Shown one piece after another: positions 44,557 through 53,126 of a stretch of DNA of 54,156 nucleotides. The notes below the pieces were generated by a model, which saw only the letters and a list, made by a program, of their open reading frames with translations, searched no databases and was not told where the DNA came from. Within the stretch, counting starts at the first letter, position 1. The number at the start of each line of letters is the position of its first letter. The position numbers and the translations under genes are program-made. Source of the stretch: Firmicutes bacterium UBA7510 (GTDB taxonomy: Bacteria > Bacillota > Clostridia > Tissierellales > Sedimentibacteraceae); contig DLNM01000017.1 of NCBI GenBank assembly GCA_002479485.1, positions 1-54,156 on the forward strand, written 5' to 3'.

Positions 44557-44571
44557 ATTTAGGAGGTAATT

Positions 44572-45585
44572 ATGATACTTGTAGTAAGTAAAAAAGCAGA
44601 CGAAATGGATGTGAAAAAAGTGAAAGAAAGAATAGTATCTCTTGGCTGTGAGATACATGAATCAAGAGGTGATAACTATCATATCCTTGGTGTTGTTGGG
44701 GATACTAGTCAAATTGATGAAGGTATTTTTAAAACTAACAGTTGCATAGACAGAGTTATTCATGTTCAAGAGCCATATAAAAAAGCTAATAGGTTGTTTC
44801 ATCCAGAGGATAGCGTAATAAAGGTATGTGATAAAACAATAGGTGGGGATAAACTGGCTATTATCGCAGGTCCTTGCTCAGTTGAAAGTGAAAACCAAAT
44901 AATAGACATTGCTAATAGCGTAAAAGCTTCGGGTGCATCTTTTTTAAGAGGTGGAGCTTTTAAACCTAGAACGTCACCTTATAGCTTCCAAGGATTAAAA
45001 CTTGAAGGACTAGAGCTATTGAAAAAGGCAAAAAAAGAAACAGGGCTTCCAATCGTTACAGAAATAATGTCTGAAAAGCTAATAGATAAATTTGTTGAAG
45101 ATGTTGATATAATTCAGGTTGGTGCTAGAAATATGCAAAACTTTGACCTTCTTAAAGAACTAGGAAAAACAAATAAACCAATTTTATTGAAAAGAGGATT
45201 ATCTGCTACTATTGAAGAGCTTCTAATGTCTGCTGAATACATTATGGCTGGAGGTAATGAAAATGTAATACTATGTGAAAGAGGTATTAGGACATTTGAG
45301 CACTATACAAGAAACACTCTTGATTTAAGTGCAGTACCAGCTATTAAAAAACTAAGCCACTTACCAGTAATAATTGATCCAAGTCATGCTGCTGGTTTAT
45401 GGTGGATGGTTGAGCCGCTGTCTAAAGCAGCAGTAGCTGTTGGAGCAGATGGACTAATAATAGAGGTTCACAACGATCCTGAAAATGCCTTGTGTGATGG
45501 TGCACAGTCGATTAAGCCAGAGAGATTTAATAGCTTAGTAAATGATTTAAGGGTAATTTCAGCTATAAATCATAAAACAATTTAG
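44572..45585 (+). CDS. aroF: DAHP synthase with N-terminal regulatory domain
   Basis: A 337-residue 3-deoxy-7-phosphoheptulonate synthase. Residues 1-65 form the ferredoxin-like regulatory domain (MILVVSKKADEMDVKKVKER, YHILGVVGD), and the barrel carries the same motifs as the upstream copy (IIAGPCSVE, GGAFKPRTSPYSFQG, IIDPSHAAG). The two barrels are nearly the same over long runs, indicating duplication. AGGAGGT precedes the ATG. It is the first enzyme gene of the leader-controlled shikimate operon. Confidence 0.94.
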   Translation: MILVVSKKADEMDVKKVKERIVSLGCEIHESRGDNYHILGVVGDTSQIDEGIFKTNSCIDRVIHVQEPYKKANRLFHPEDSVIKVCDKTIGGDKLAIIAGPCSVESENQIIDIANSVKASGASFLRGGAFKPRTSPYSFQGLKLEGLELLKKAKKETGLPIVTEIMSEKLIDKFVEDVDIIQVGARNMQNFDLLKELGKTNKPILLKRGLSATIEELLMSAEYIMAGGNENVILCERGIRTFEHYTRNTLDLSAVPAIKKLSHLPVIIDPSHAAGLWWMVEPLSKAAVAVGADGLIIEVHNDPENALCDGAQSIKPERFNSLVNDLRVISAINHKTI

Positions 45586-45614
45586 AAATTTTATGCTTCA
45601 TGAGGTGATAAGTT

Positions 45615-46475
45615 ATGAATGATATAGATTTATCTAATATAAATATTACAATAGTTGGCCTTGGCCTTATAGGTGGCTCGTTTGCAAAAAGTATTAGGGA
45701 AAATATTAATTTAAAAAATTTATGGGCTATTGATGTAGATGAAAATGTGCTAAGTACAGCTGAAAAATTAAAAATTATAGATAAAGGCTTTATTAATCCA
45801 AAATTTCCTTTACAAAATTCGGATATAATAATATTATGTATTTATCCAAATCTTACTATTAAATTCATAAAGGATAATATAAATGATTTTAAACAAAATG
45901 CTATAATCACTGATACATCAGGAATTAAGCATAAAATAGTTCAAGAGGTTAACAGCTTTATTAGGGATGACTTGGATTTTATTGGCGGTCACCCTATGGC
46001 TGGTAAAGAAGTTAACGGCTTTTCAAATTCTAATGACAATATATTCTATAACGCTCAATATATTTTAACTCCAAGCAAAAGAAGCAATTTGACAAATATA
46101 AATATATTAAAGGTGCTACTAAGCGAACTAAAATTTGAGGCAGTAACGGAGCTTACACCTGAAAGTCATGACCATATAATAGCATACACTAGTCATTTAC
46201 CACATATTATAGCGTGTGCGTTGGTCAACAATGTTGCAAATAATACATGCAGTTGTATAGGTGGAAGCTTCAAAGATGCAACTAGAGTTGCCAATATTAA
46301 TGCAAGCCTTTGGAGTGAGCTGCTTATAGAAAATAAAGATGCTGTATTAGAGGAAGTTGACAAATTTATAGGCGATATAAACAATATTTATAAGCTTATT
46401 GAGTCTAATGAACAAGAGTATCTAAGATTGTACTTAGAAAAAAGCTGTGAAAAACGAAAAATGATGAAAGTTTGA
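45615..46475 (+). CDS. tyrA: prephenate dehydrogenase
   Basis: A 286-residue NAD-dependent enzyme converting prephenate to 4-hydroxyphenylpyruvate for tyrosine. The Rossmann motif is IVGLGLIGGSFAKS; ITDTSGIKHKIV, FIGGHPMAGKEVNG and YTSHLPHIIACALV bear the substrate residues. No C-terminal ACT domain is present. GAGGTGA precedes the ATG. The presence of tyrA right after the DAHP synthase agrees with tyrosine being the signal read by the leader peptide. Confidence 0.93.
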   Translation: MNDIDLSNINITIVGLGLIGGSFAKSIRENINLKNLWAIDVDENVLSTAEKLKIIDKGFINPKFPLQNSDIIILCIYPNLTIKFIKDNINDFKQNAIITDTSGIKHKIVQEVNSFIRDDLDFIGGHPMAGKEVNGFSNSNDNIFYNAQYILTPSKRSNLTNINILKVLLSELKFEAVTELTPESHDHIIAYTSHLPHIIACALVNNVANNTCSCIGGSFKDATRVANINASLWSELLIENKDAVLEEVDKFIGDINNIYKLIESNEQEYLRLYLEKSCEKRKMMKV

Positions 46476-46538
46476 AGTAGTGAAAATAAGCCTTTCACAA
46501 CATAAAGAAAAACTTTTCACAATGGAGAAATAAAAACA

Positions 46539-47582
46539 ATGAAAGTTATTAATGTTAATCTAAAAGAAAATTCATATGAAATATTAATTAAACAGGATTT
46601 AATAAAGGAAGTAGTTAGTAAAATAAGAGCTATATATGAAGGAAAAAAACTTGCTGTCATAACAGATGAGAACGTGCACTCCATTTATGGTATGGAGCTT
46701 AAAAGAACACTTAGTCTAGGTGGTTTTGAACCTTCATTTATAGTCCTTGAGCCAGGTGAAAAAAGTAAATCCTTAGATACCTTAAACTACATATATTCTA
46801 AGCTAGTTGAGTTTAATATTACAAGAACAGATATGATAGTAGCCTTTGGTGGTGGAGTTGTTGGAGATGTTACAGGTTTTGCTGCATCAACATATCTAAG
46901 AGGAATACCATATATTCAGATTCCTACAACACTATTATCACAGGTTGACAGCAGCATAGGTGGAAAGGTTGCGATTAATTTATGTGTTGGAAAAAACTTA
47001 GTAGGAAGCTTTTATCAGCCAAAGCTAGTATTAATAGACACGAAAGTTTTAGCTACTCTTCCTGACAGATTTATCAAAGATGGTATGGCAGAGGTTATCA
47101 AATATGCTTGTATAGAGGATGAAGAGTTTTTTGAATTTTTAAATGGTATAGATATAAATAATTTTCCAGCTTATTTTGAAGATATAGTATGCAAGTGCTG
47201 CAACATAAAAAAGATTTATGTTGAAGAGGATGAAAAAGATACAGATATAAGAATGAAGCTAAACTTTGGTCATACCATAGGTCATGCTATAGAAAAATAT
47301 TTTGATTACAATAAATATACTCATGGTGAAGCTGTGGCAATGGGTATGTATAATATAACATTAAAAAGTGAAGAAATAAATTATACAAAAGAAGAAACAA
47401 GCGAAAGAATAAAAGAGATATTAATTAAATTTGGACTTGAATATAGATTGCCAGAAATGGATGATGAAGTAATAGAGAAAATAATCAGAAATGATAAGAA
47501 GAATTTATCAAATAAACTTAACCTGATATATTTAAGGAAAATCGGTGAGGCTAATATTGTCAGTAAGTTTATATTAGATTGA
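46539..47582 (+). CDS. aroB: 3-dehydroquinate synthase
   Basis: A 347-residue NAD- and metal-dependent enzyme making 3-dehydroquinate from DAHP. Family motifs are VITDENVHSIYG, EPGEKSKSLDT, AFGGGVVGDVTGFAAST, QIPTTLLSQVDSSIGGKVAIN, GMAEVIKYACI and NFGHTIGHAIEK with the metal His residues. AATGGAGAA lies ahead of the ATG; 63 bp separate it from tyrA. Confidence 0.95.
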   Translation: MKVINVNLKENSYEILIKQDLIKEVVSKIRAIYEGKKLAVITDENVHSIYGMELKRTLSLGGFEPSFIVLEPGEKSKSLDTLNYIYSKLVEFNITRTDMIVAFGGGVVGDVTGFAASTYLRGIPYIQIPTTLLSQVDSSIGGKVAINLCVGKNLVGSFYQPKLVLIDTKVLATLPDRFIKDGMAEVIKYACIEDEEFFEFLNGIDINNFPAYFEDIVCKCCNIKKIYVEEDEKDTDIRMKLNFGHTIGHAIEKYFDYNKYTHGEAVAMGMYNITLKSEEINYTKEETSERIKEILIKFGLEYRLPEMDDEVIEKIIRNDKKNLSNKLNLIYLRKIGEANIVSKFILD

Positions 47583-47625
47583 AAGTGAGAGCTAACGTGA
47601 AAAAAACACTTAATGGGAGGATAAA

Positions 47626-48888
47626 ATGAAAAAATTATTGATTAGACCATCAAGGCTTAGTGGTAATGTTTTAATACCACCTTCTAAGAGTATAAGTCAT
47701 AGAGCTATAATATGCGCTTCTTTATGCGATGGTAAAAATGAAAGTATAATTAATAACGTAATTATGTCAGAGGACATAAAAGCTACAATCAATGCCATGG
47801 AAGCTTTAGGTGTAAGAATAAATATTGAAGACGAATTTAATGATAGATATAAATTAACAATAATAAGAGAGGAAAACTCCGTAGAAAGCGCTATTATAAA
47901 TTGCAATGAGTCAGGTTCTACATTAAGATTTTTAATCCCTATTGCAATGGTATTAGCCGATAAAAGTGAATTTACAGGCTGTGGCAGATTAATAGAGAGA
48001 CCTTTAGATACATACTATAGGATATTTGATGAGCAAGGCATAAACTATTCAAATGATAGCGGAAAACTTCCTCTAATAGTAAATGGAAAAATAAAAAGCT
48101 CTAATTTTAAAATTGAAGGAGATATAAGCTCACAATTTATATCTGGGCTACTATTTTCATTACCATTATTGGAGAAGGAATCTAAAATTACAATAATAAA
48201 CGAATTAGAATCAAAAGGTTATGTAGATTTAACAATAGATATGCTAAATAAATTTGGTGTAAATATAGTAAACAATAATTATAAAGATTTTATAATAGAA
48301 GGAAATTCAAAATATAAGGCTGCTAACTATGAAGTAGAGGCAGATTACTCACAAGGTGCATTTTTCTTAGTAGCAAGTGCCTTAGGCAATGATGTAAATT
48401 CATTAGGTTTAAATGAGGAATCAATTCAAGGTGATAGAAAAATAGTTGACATAATTAATGAAATAAACAATAGTAACTTTAACGAATTTATAATAGATGC
48501 ATCACAAATTCCTGATTTAGTGCCAATATTAGCAGTATTATCATCACTTTTAGATGGCAAAACAGTAAATATTATAAATGCTAAGAGATTAAGAATTAAA
48601 GAATCAGATAGGTTAAATGCTATTACAACACAGCTTAATTTATTGGGTGCTGATTTGACAGAGCTAGAGGATGGAATTATAATAAAAGGAAAAAAAGTAC
48701 TAAAAGGCGGAGCAACAGTTAACAGTTTTAATGACCATAGAATTGCTATGTCTTTGGCAATTGCTGCTACAAGATGTGAGAATGAAATAGTGCTTGAGGG
48801 TTACGAAGCAGTAAAAAAATCGTACCCAAACTTTTGGAGAGACTATCAAGCTTTAGGAGGTCAAATAAGTGAGCTCAATATGGGGTAA
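47626..48888 (+). CDS. aroA: 5-enolpyruvylshikimate-3-phosphate synthase
   Basis: A 420-residue enzyme joining PEP to shikimate 3-phosphate. Motifs: PPSKSISHRAIICASL at the N-terminus, NCNESGSTLRFLIPIA, GDISSQFISGLLFSLP, RLRIKESDRLNAI and FNDHRIAMSLAIAA. GGGAGGA precedes the ATG. Its last 20 bases overlap aroC. Confidence 0.95.
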   Translation: MKKLLIRPSRLSGNVLIPPSKSISHRAIICASLCDGKNESIINNVIMSEDIKATINAMEALGVRINIEDEFNDRYKLTIIREENSVESAIINCNESGSTLRFLIPIAMVLADKSEFTGCGRLIERPLDTYYRIFDEQGINYSNDSGKLPLIVNGKIKSSNFKIEGDISSQFISGLLFSLPLLEKESKITIINELESKGYVDLTIDMLNKFGVNIVNNNYKDFIIEGNSKYKAANYEVEADYSQGAFFLVASALGNDVNSLGLNEESIQGDRKIVDIINEINNSNFNEFIIDASQIPDLVPILAVLSSLLDGKTVNIINAKRLRIKESDRLNAITTQLNLLGADLTELEDGIIIKGKKVLKGGATVNSFNDHRIAMSLAIAATRCENEIVLEGYEAVKKSYPNFWRDYQALGGQISELNMG

Positions 48889-49954
48889 TAAATTAAAGAT
48901 TAGCATTTTTGGAGAATCCCACGGAGAAGGAATAGGCGTTACAATTGATGGTTTTCCTTCCGGATTTGACGTAGATTTAGATTTTATCAATATTCAAATG
49001 AATAGACGTAGACCAGGTAAAAATAAACTTTCCACTGCTAGAAGCGAAAAAGATAAGCTTAATATTTTGAGCGGTATATTTAAAGGAAAAACTACAGGTG
49101 CTCCAATATGCTGTATTATATATAATGAAGATAAAAAATCAAATGACTATGATAAGATAAAAAATCTTCCTAGACCTGGACATAGTGACTATACTGCAAG
49201 CGTTAAGTATGCTGGATATAACGACTATAGAGGTGGAGGGCATTTTTCAGGTAGACTAACAGCACCTCTTGTATTTGCTGGAGCTTTATGTATGTCTATG
49301 TTGCAAAAAAGCTATAGTATATTCGTGGCTAGTCATATTCAAAAAATACATGGTGTAGAGGACGAAAAGCCTAAACTAAGTCATATTAATAAAGAATACC
49401 TTGAAAAATTGTCAAGCATGGACTTTCCAGTTCTTTCAATAGAACAGGGTGAAATTATGCAAAATGAAATACTATGTGCAAAGGACAAATTTGATTCTGT
49501 AGGCGGTATAGTTGAAACTTTCGTAATAAATATGCCAGTTGGTATAGGTGAGCCTTTATTTGACTCTATCGAAAGCAGACTGTCGCATATGCTATTTTCT
49601 ATTCCCGCTGTAAAAGGTTTAGAATTTGGAGATGGCTTTAATTTTGCTGATATGTATGGCTCTGAAGCAAATGACGAGTATTATATAACTAATGATGGTG
49701 ATATTAGAACATATACAAATAATAATGGAGGAATTTTAGGTGGGTTGACAAATGGTATGCCTATAACCTTTAAGATTTGCATTAAACCTACACCATCTAT
49801 AGCAAAGGAACAAAACACTGTAAATTTAGAAAATAAAGTAAATGATAAAATAAATGTAGAAGGCAGACACGATCCGTGTATAGTTCAAAGAGCTATACCT
49901 GTGATTGAATGTGCTACAGCAATAGTTTTGTTAGATTTTCTTTTAAAAGAGTGA
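48869..49954 (+). CDS. aroC: chorismate synthase
   Basis: A 361-residue FMN-dependent lyase forming chorismate. Motifs: IFGESHGEGIGVTIDG, RRRPGKNKLSTARSEKD, RPGHSDYTASVKY, RGGGHFSGRLTAP and EGRHDPCIVQRAIPVIE. The start is GTG at 48869 with GGAGGT 7 bases ahead, inside the aroA end. The stop codon lies within a 22-bp perfect palindrome. Confidence 0.95.
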   Translation: MSSIWGNKLKISIFGESHGEGIGVTIDGFPSGFDVDLDFINIQMNRRRPGKNKLSTARSEKDKLNILSGIFKGKTTGAPICCIIYNEDKKSNDYDKIKNLPRPGHSDYTASVKYAGYNDYRGGGHFSGRLTAPLVFAGALCMSMLQKSYSIFVASHIQKIHGVEDEKPKLSHINKEYLEKLSSMDFPVLSIEQGEIMQNEILCAKDKFDSVGGIVETFVINMPVGIGEPLFDSIESRLSHMLFSIPAVKGLEFGDGFNFADMYGSEANDEYYITNDGDIRTYTNNNGGILGGLTNGMPITFKICIKPTPSIAKEQNTVNLENKVNDKINVEGRHDPCIVQRAIPVIECATAIVLLDFLLKE

Positions 49955-50006
49955 AATGCATTTCACTCTATGGAAGAATTAAAAAACAATTCTTCATCAA
50001 ATTTAG
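49948..50006 (+). repeat. two small hairpins between aroC and aroE
   Basis: Bases 49948-49969 form a perfect 22-bp palindrome centred on ATGCAT that includes the aroC stop codon. Directly after it, ATGGAAGAATT pairs with AATTCTTCAT (49970-49999, one bulge). Neither has a T tract, so they are more likely RNA-stability or coupling elements than terminators. Confidence 0.55.
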
Positions 50007-50037
50007 TGATGCCGATGCGGTATAATGTGAGGTAAAC

Positions 50038-50856
50038 ATGAAAAAATTTGGCTTAATAGGTGAAAAACTTGGACACACCTTTTCACCTATCATACATAAA
50101 GAAATATTAAATAATATAAATGTATCAGGTGAATATGGGATACTCGAGTTTGATAGGAGTTGTGTTTCAAACATTGTTGACATTCTAAAAAATCGAAACT
50201 ACAATGGTGCTAATGTTACTATCCCATACAAAACTGATATCATGCAATATTTAGATGAAATAAGTGATGAGGCTAAAAAAATAGGAGCAATTAATACTAT
50301 TCATTTTTTAGAAAATAAAACAATAGGGTATAATACTGACTATTTTGGTTTTGGTATGCTGCTTAATTATCATAATATTGATATTAAAAATAAAAGTGCA
50401 CTCATACTTGGAACTGGTGGAGCTTCAAGAGCTGTAACTCAGTATTTAGAAGATAATTACATTAAATCCATACAATTTGCTAGTACTAATGTTGAAAGCT
50501 CTAAAAATAAATATGCTGGATATAAAATTCATAGCTATGAAAAGCTTAATGAGCTTGAAAAAACAGATATTGTTATTAATTGTACACCTGTTGGAATGTT
50601 TAAAGACAAGGACAATACTCCTATTAGCAAAGAGAATCTTAATAAATTTGATGTGGCAGTTGATTTAATTTATAATCCTTTAGAAACTACATTCTTAAGG
50701 CAGGCAAGAGAGCAAGGATTAAAAACTGCGAATGGTTTATATATGTTGGTTGCGCAAGCTGTTAAGTCTCAAGAAATTTGGAATAATACTACAATAGATA
50801 ATGAAATAATAGATAAAATTAATAATTTGCTATTACAGGAGCTTAAAAATGAGTAA
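50038..50856 (+). CDS. aroE: shikimate dehydrogenase
   Basis: A 272-residue NADP-dependent reductase of 3-dehydroshikimate. Motifs: LGHTFSPIIHKEIL, GANVTIPYKTDIMQYLDE (catalytic Lys), GAINTIHF, YNTDYFGF, ILGTGGASRAVTQYL and NCTPVGMF. GAGGTAAAC lies ahead of the ATG; its end overlaps aroK by 8 bp. Confidence 0.94.
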   Translation: MKKFGLIGEKLGHTFSPIIHKEILNNINVSGEYGILEFDRSCVSNIVDILKNRNYNGANVTIPYKTDIMQYLDEISDEAKKIGAINTIHFLENKTIGYNTDYFGFGMLLNYHNIDIKNKSALILGTGGASRAVTQYLEDNYIKSIQFASTNVESSKNKYAGYKIHSYEKLNELEKTDIVINCTPVGMFKDKDNTPISKENLNKFDVAVDLIYNPLETTFLRQAREQGLKTANGLYMLVAQAVKSQEIWNNTTIDNEIIDKINNLLLQELKNE

Positions 50857-51358
50857 AAACATTGTTCTAATTGGTATGCCAGGCTGCGGAAAGAGTACAA
50901 TAGGCTATGAGCTTTCTAAAAAATTATCTTTGGAATTTATAGATGTTGATACATATATAGAAAAAAATGAAGAAATGACTATAAGCAGTATGTTTGAAAT
51001 TAGCGAAGAGTATTTTAGACAAATAGAAAGCAAATATATTGAAAAAATAAGTAAATTTAATTCTACTGTAATTTCGACAGGCGGTGGAGTAGTAAAAAAT
51101 GAGTGTAATATGTTGTTGTTGAAAAAAAGCTCTATTATAATATATATAAATAGAAAAATAGAAGATATAATTAGTGATATAGATGATAGTATCAGACCTT
51201 TGTTGAAGGATAATAAAGAAAGATTATATGAATTATATAGACAAAGACATCATTTATACCAAAAGTATTGCAATATAGAGGTTTTAAATAATAGTAATAT
51301 TTCATCTATAGTAGAAAAAATCTGTGGTGCCGACATAGTCGAGACTATGGTATATTAA
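50849..51358 (+). CDS. aroK: shikimate kinase
   Basis: A 169-residue P-loop kinase: GMPGCGKSTIGYELSKKL, the substrate Asp in DVDTYIE, STGGGVVK and the lid Arg in RPLL. Length is typical. Translation is coupled to aroE through an overlap, and CAGGAGC lies ahead of the ATG. Confidence 0.93.
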   Translation: MSKNIVLIGMPGCGKSTIGYELSKKLSLEFIDVDTYIEKNEEMTISSMFEISEEYFRQIESKYIEKISKFNSTVISTGGGVVKNECNMLLLKKSSIIIYINRKIEDIISDIDDSIRPLLKDNKERLYELYRQRHHLYQKYCNIEVLNNSNISSIVEKICGADIVETMVY

Positions 51359-51374
51359 TTGGAGAGGTATTTAT

Positions 51375-51797
51375 ATGAAAATTTACGTAATAAATGGACC
51401 AAACCTTAACTTTTTAGGTATAAGAGAGCAAAGCGTGTACGGTAATTATACATACGAGGATTTGTGCAAGTATATAAATGAAGAAGCGAAAAAATTAAAT
51501 GTAGAAGTAGAGCTTTTTCAAAGTAATATAGAAGGTGAGATAATTAATTTTATACAGGATGCGTACAAAAATGCTAATGGTATAGTTATAAATCCAGGAG
51601 CCTATACACATTATAGCATTGCCATATTTGATGCTATTAAATCGGTAAATCTACCCACAATCGAAGTTCATTTAAGCAATATTTATAAAAGGGAAGAATT
51701 CAGACACAAATCAGTAACAGCACCTGCATGTATAGGACAAATATCTGGATTTGGATTTTTAGGCTATAAACTAGCCTTAGAAGCACTTTTAAAATAA
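51375..51797 (+). CDS. aroQ: type II 3-dehydroquinate dehydratase
   Basis: A 140-residue dodecamer-forming dehydroquinase. Motifs: INGPNLNFLGIREQSVYG with the catalytic Tyr, FQSNIEGEIINFIQ, INPGAYTHYSIAI, EVHLSNIYKREEFRHKSVTA with the catalytic His, and GQISGFGFLGY. GGAGAGG precedes the ATG. It completes the chorismate route; pheA is not in this operon. Confidence 0.95.
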   Translation: MKIYVINGPNLNFLGIREQSVYGNYTYEDLCKYINEEAKKLNVEVELFQSNIEGEIINFIQDAYKNANGIVINPGAYTHYSIAIFDAIKSVNLPTIEVHLSNIYKREEFRHKSVTAPACIGQISGFGFLGYKLALEALLK

Positions 51798-51909
51798 TCA
51801 ATCAATTCGGAATTAACCGTTTATATTGATAATTTGTTAAAACATAATTATAATAAGATTATTAATACTTGTTTTTATATAAACTTTGGAAATTGGAGGA
51901 GGATGCTAT

Positions 51910-52116
51910 ATGATAAAAAAATCTCTTAAAAGTGCGATTGGTGTGAGTCTCGGAGTTGCAATTGGAGGATGTGTTTTACCAAGAATATTTTTCAGTAATT
52001 TATATAACAACACATGGCCGCCGATTTGGCAACAGGCCATTCTTTATTTTATTGCGGGATATGCTGTATCATTTCTTGTATATTTGATAATAAATTGGAT
52101 AAAGTCTAAAAAATGA
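51910..52116 (+). CDS. small two-span membrane protein
   Basis: A 68-residue protein of unknown function with hydrophobic segments at about 9-25 (containing a Gly-rich SLGVAIGGC) and 43-62, and a basic Lys-rich C-terminus. ATG 51910 is used because GGAGGAGG lies just ahead; an in-frame ATG at 51886 would include that site. It is 112 bp after aroQ, so it may be a separate unit. Confidence 0.65.
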   Translation: MIKKSLKSAIGVSLGVAIGGCVLPRIFFSNLYNNTWPPIWQQAILYFIAGYAVSFLVYLIINWIKSKK

Positions 52117-52191
52117 TTTTCAAAAGCTATATTGAAATGATGAGTTAATCTTAATTAATACAAATTGTTATAACTTAAATAGGAGGCTATT

Positions 52192-52386
52192 GTGTTGAGA
52201 AAAGAATTTGAGATTCAAGGCTGTGTAGAAGTTCCTGTTGAATTGTCAGAAGATGAATTTTGGAACAAATTTATTGGCTTCATAGAGTCTAATGGTTGGA
52301 TGTTTGGCGGTGGAATTAACGAGATTGTCGACGACTTTTATATTAATCCAGATGGCACTAAGGGGAAATGTGTGCTTGATGAATAA
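52192..52386 (+). CDS. small YggL/DUF469-like protein
   Basis: A 64-residue acidic protein. EFWNKFIGFIESNGWMFGGGINE resembles the core of the ribosome-associated YggL/DUF469 family (F-x-F-x-E-x-x-G-x-x-F-GGG), but the similarity is only to a short core and the function is not assured. The start is GTG with AGGAGG 6 bases ahead. A terminator follows 60 bp later. Confidence 0.65.
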   Translation: MLRKEFEIQGCVEVPVELSEDEFWNKFIGFIESNGWMFGGGINEIVDDFYINPDGTKGKCVLDE

Positions 52387-52387
52387 A

Positions 52388-52480
52388 AGAGCATAATCTT
52401 ACTTAATACAAATTACTATAACTAAATATAATTATATATACTATAACTACCAAGTATCATATTGAATTGGTAGTTTTTTT
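52388..52480 (+). repeat. repeat copy ending in a terminator (left of HTH-CPBP pair)
   Basis: This ~93-bp segment (GAGCATAATCT, TACAAATTA, ATATACTATAACTACCAA) recurs at 54068-54156. Its 3' end is a hairpin, AACTACCAA (52445-52453) with TTGGTAGTT (52467-52475), plus a T run. A shorter related piece (AATCTTA-TTAATACAAATT) lies at 52147-52177. Confidence 0.8.
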
Positions 52481-52731
52481 ATGGAAAATATAGGTAAGTT
52501 AGTTAGAAAAACTAAAATCTTTAGAATATTTACATTGACAAATTAACATTGATAATTGGTGAAAAATGTTTTATGATAATTGGTATTACTACATATTATT
52601 TATATAATTTGCATTATAAATGCGATTGGAAAGTTAATGTAACATAAATGTTAATTTTGATTGACAAGGTTCAAACCACAATTGGTAGCGGCAATCAAGG
52701 CAAAAGGATACAATAAAAGCGAGGTGAGAAA
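52481..52731 (+). other. intergenic region before the HTH gene
   Basis: This AT-rich stretch holds three TTGACA/TTGATA-like hexamers (near 52535, 52547 and 52660), an AATTGGT motif occurring three times and no convincing ORF beyond 21 codons. It probably contains the promoter of the HTH-CPBP pair; no -10 is clear. GATTG near 52660 and CAATC near 52694 could pair around a possible operator. Confidence 0.4.
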
Positions 52732-53109
52732 ATGAGTTTTGGAGAAAATCTATTGGCATTACGGAAAGGAAAAAATATATCACAAGATGGATTAGGCGGA
52801 CAACTTAATGTTTCAAGACAAACCATATCGAAATGGGAACTAGATGAAACTACTCCCGAAATGGAAAAACTGATTCTGTTGTCCGAATTTTTCAATGTAT
52901 CAATTGATGAGCTTATAAAAGGGAAAAATCCACAGCCTAAAGTTAAAAATGATACTATTGAAATAGAGTATACAAAGACAAAAAAAACTGAACGAAATAT
53001 AATTTTTTTTCTGTTAAAAATTGCAGGCATTACAATAGGTGGCTTATTGCTTATAGACATAATTGTAATGATAATATATTTTTTAAAAAACGGTTTTCCG
53101 CCATTATAA
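52732..53109 (+). CDS. XRE-family membrane-anchored transcriptional regulator
   Basis: A 125-residue protein: an HTH_3 domain at residues 1-65 (LLALRKGKNISQDGLGGQLNVSRQTISKWE, FFNVSIDELIKG), a charged linker and one C-terminal membrane span (about 93-117). The membrane tail suggests regulation from the membrane. GAGGTGAG precedes the ATG. The CPBP protease gene starts 17 bp later, so the two form a unit. Confidence 0.88.
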   Translation: MSFGENLLALRKGKNISQDGLGGQLNVSRQTISKWELDETTPEMEKLILLSEFFNVSIDELIKGKNPQPKVKNDTIEIEYTKTKKTERNIIFFLLKIAGITIGGLLLIDIIVMIIYFLKNGFPPL

Positions 53110-53126
53110 TAATAAGGAGAACATAA

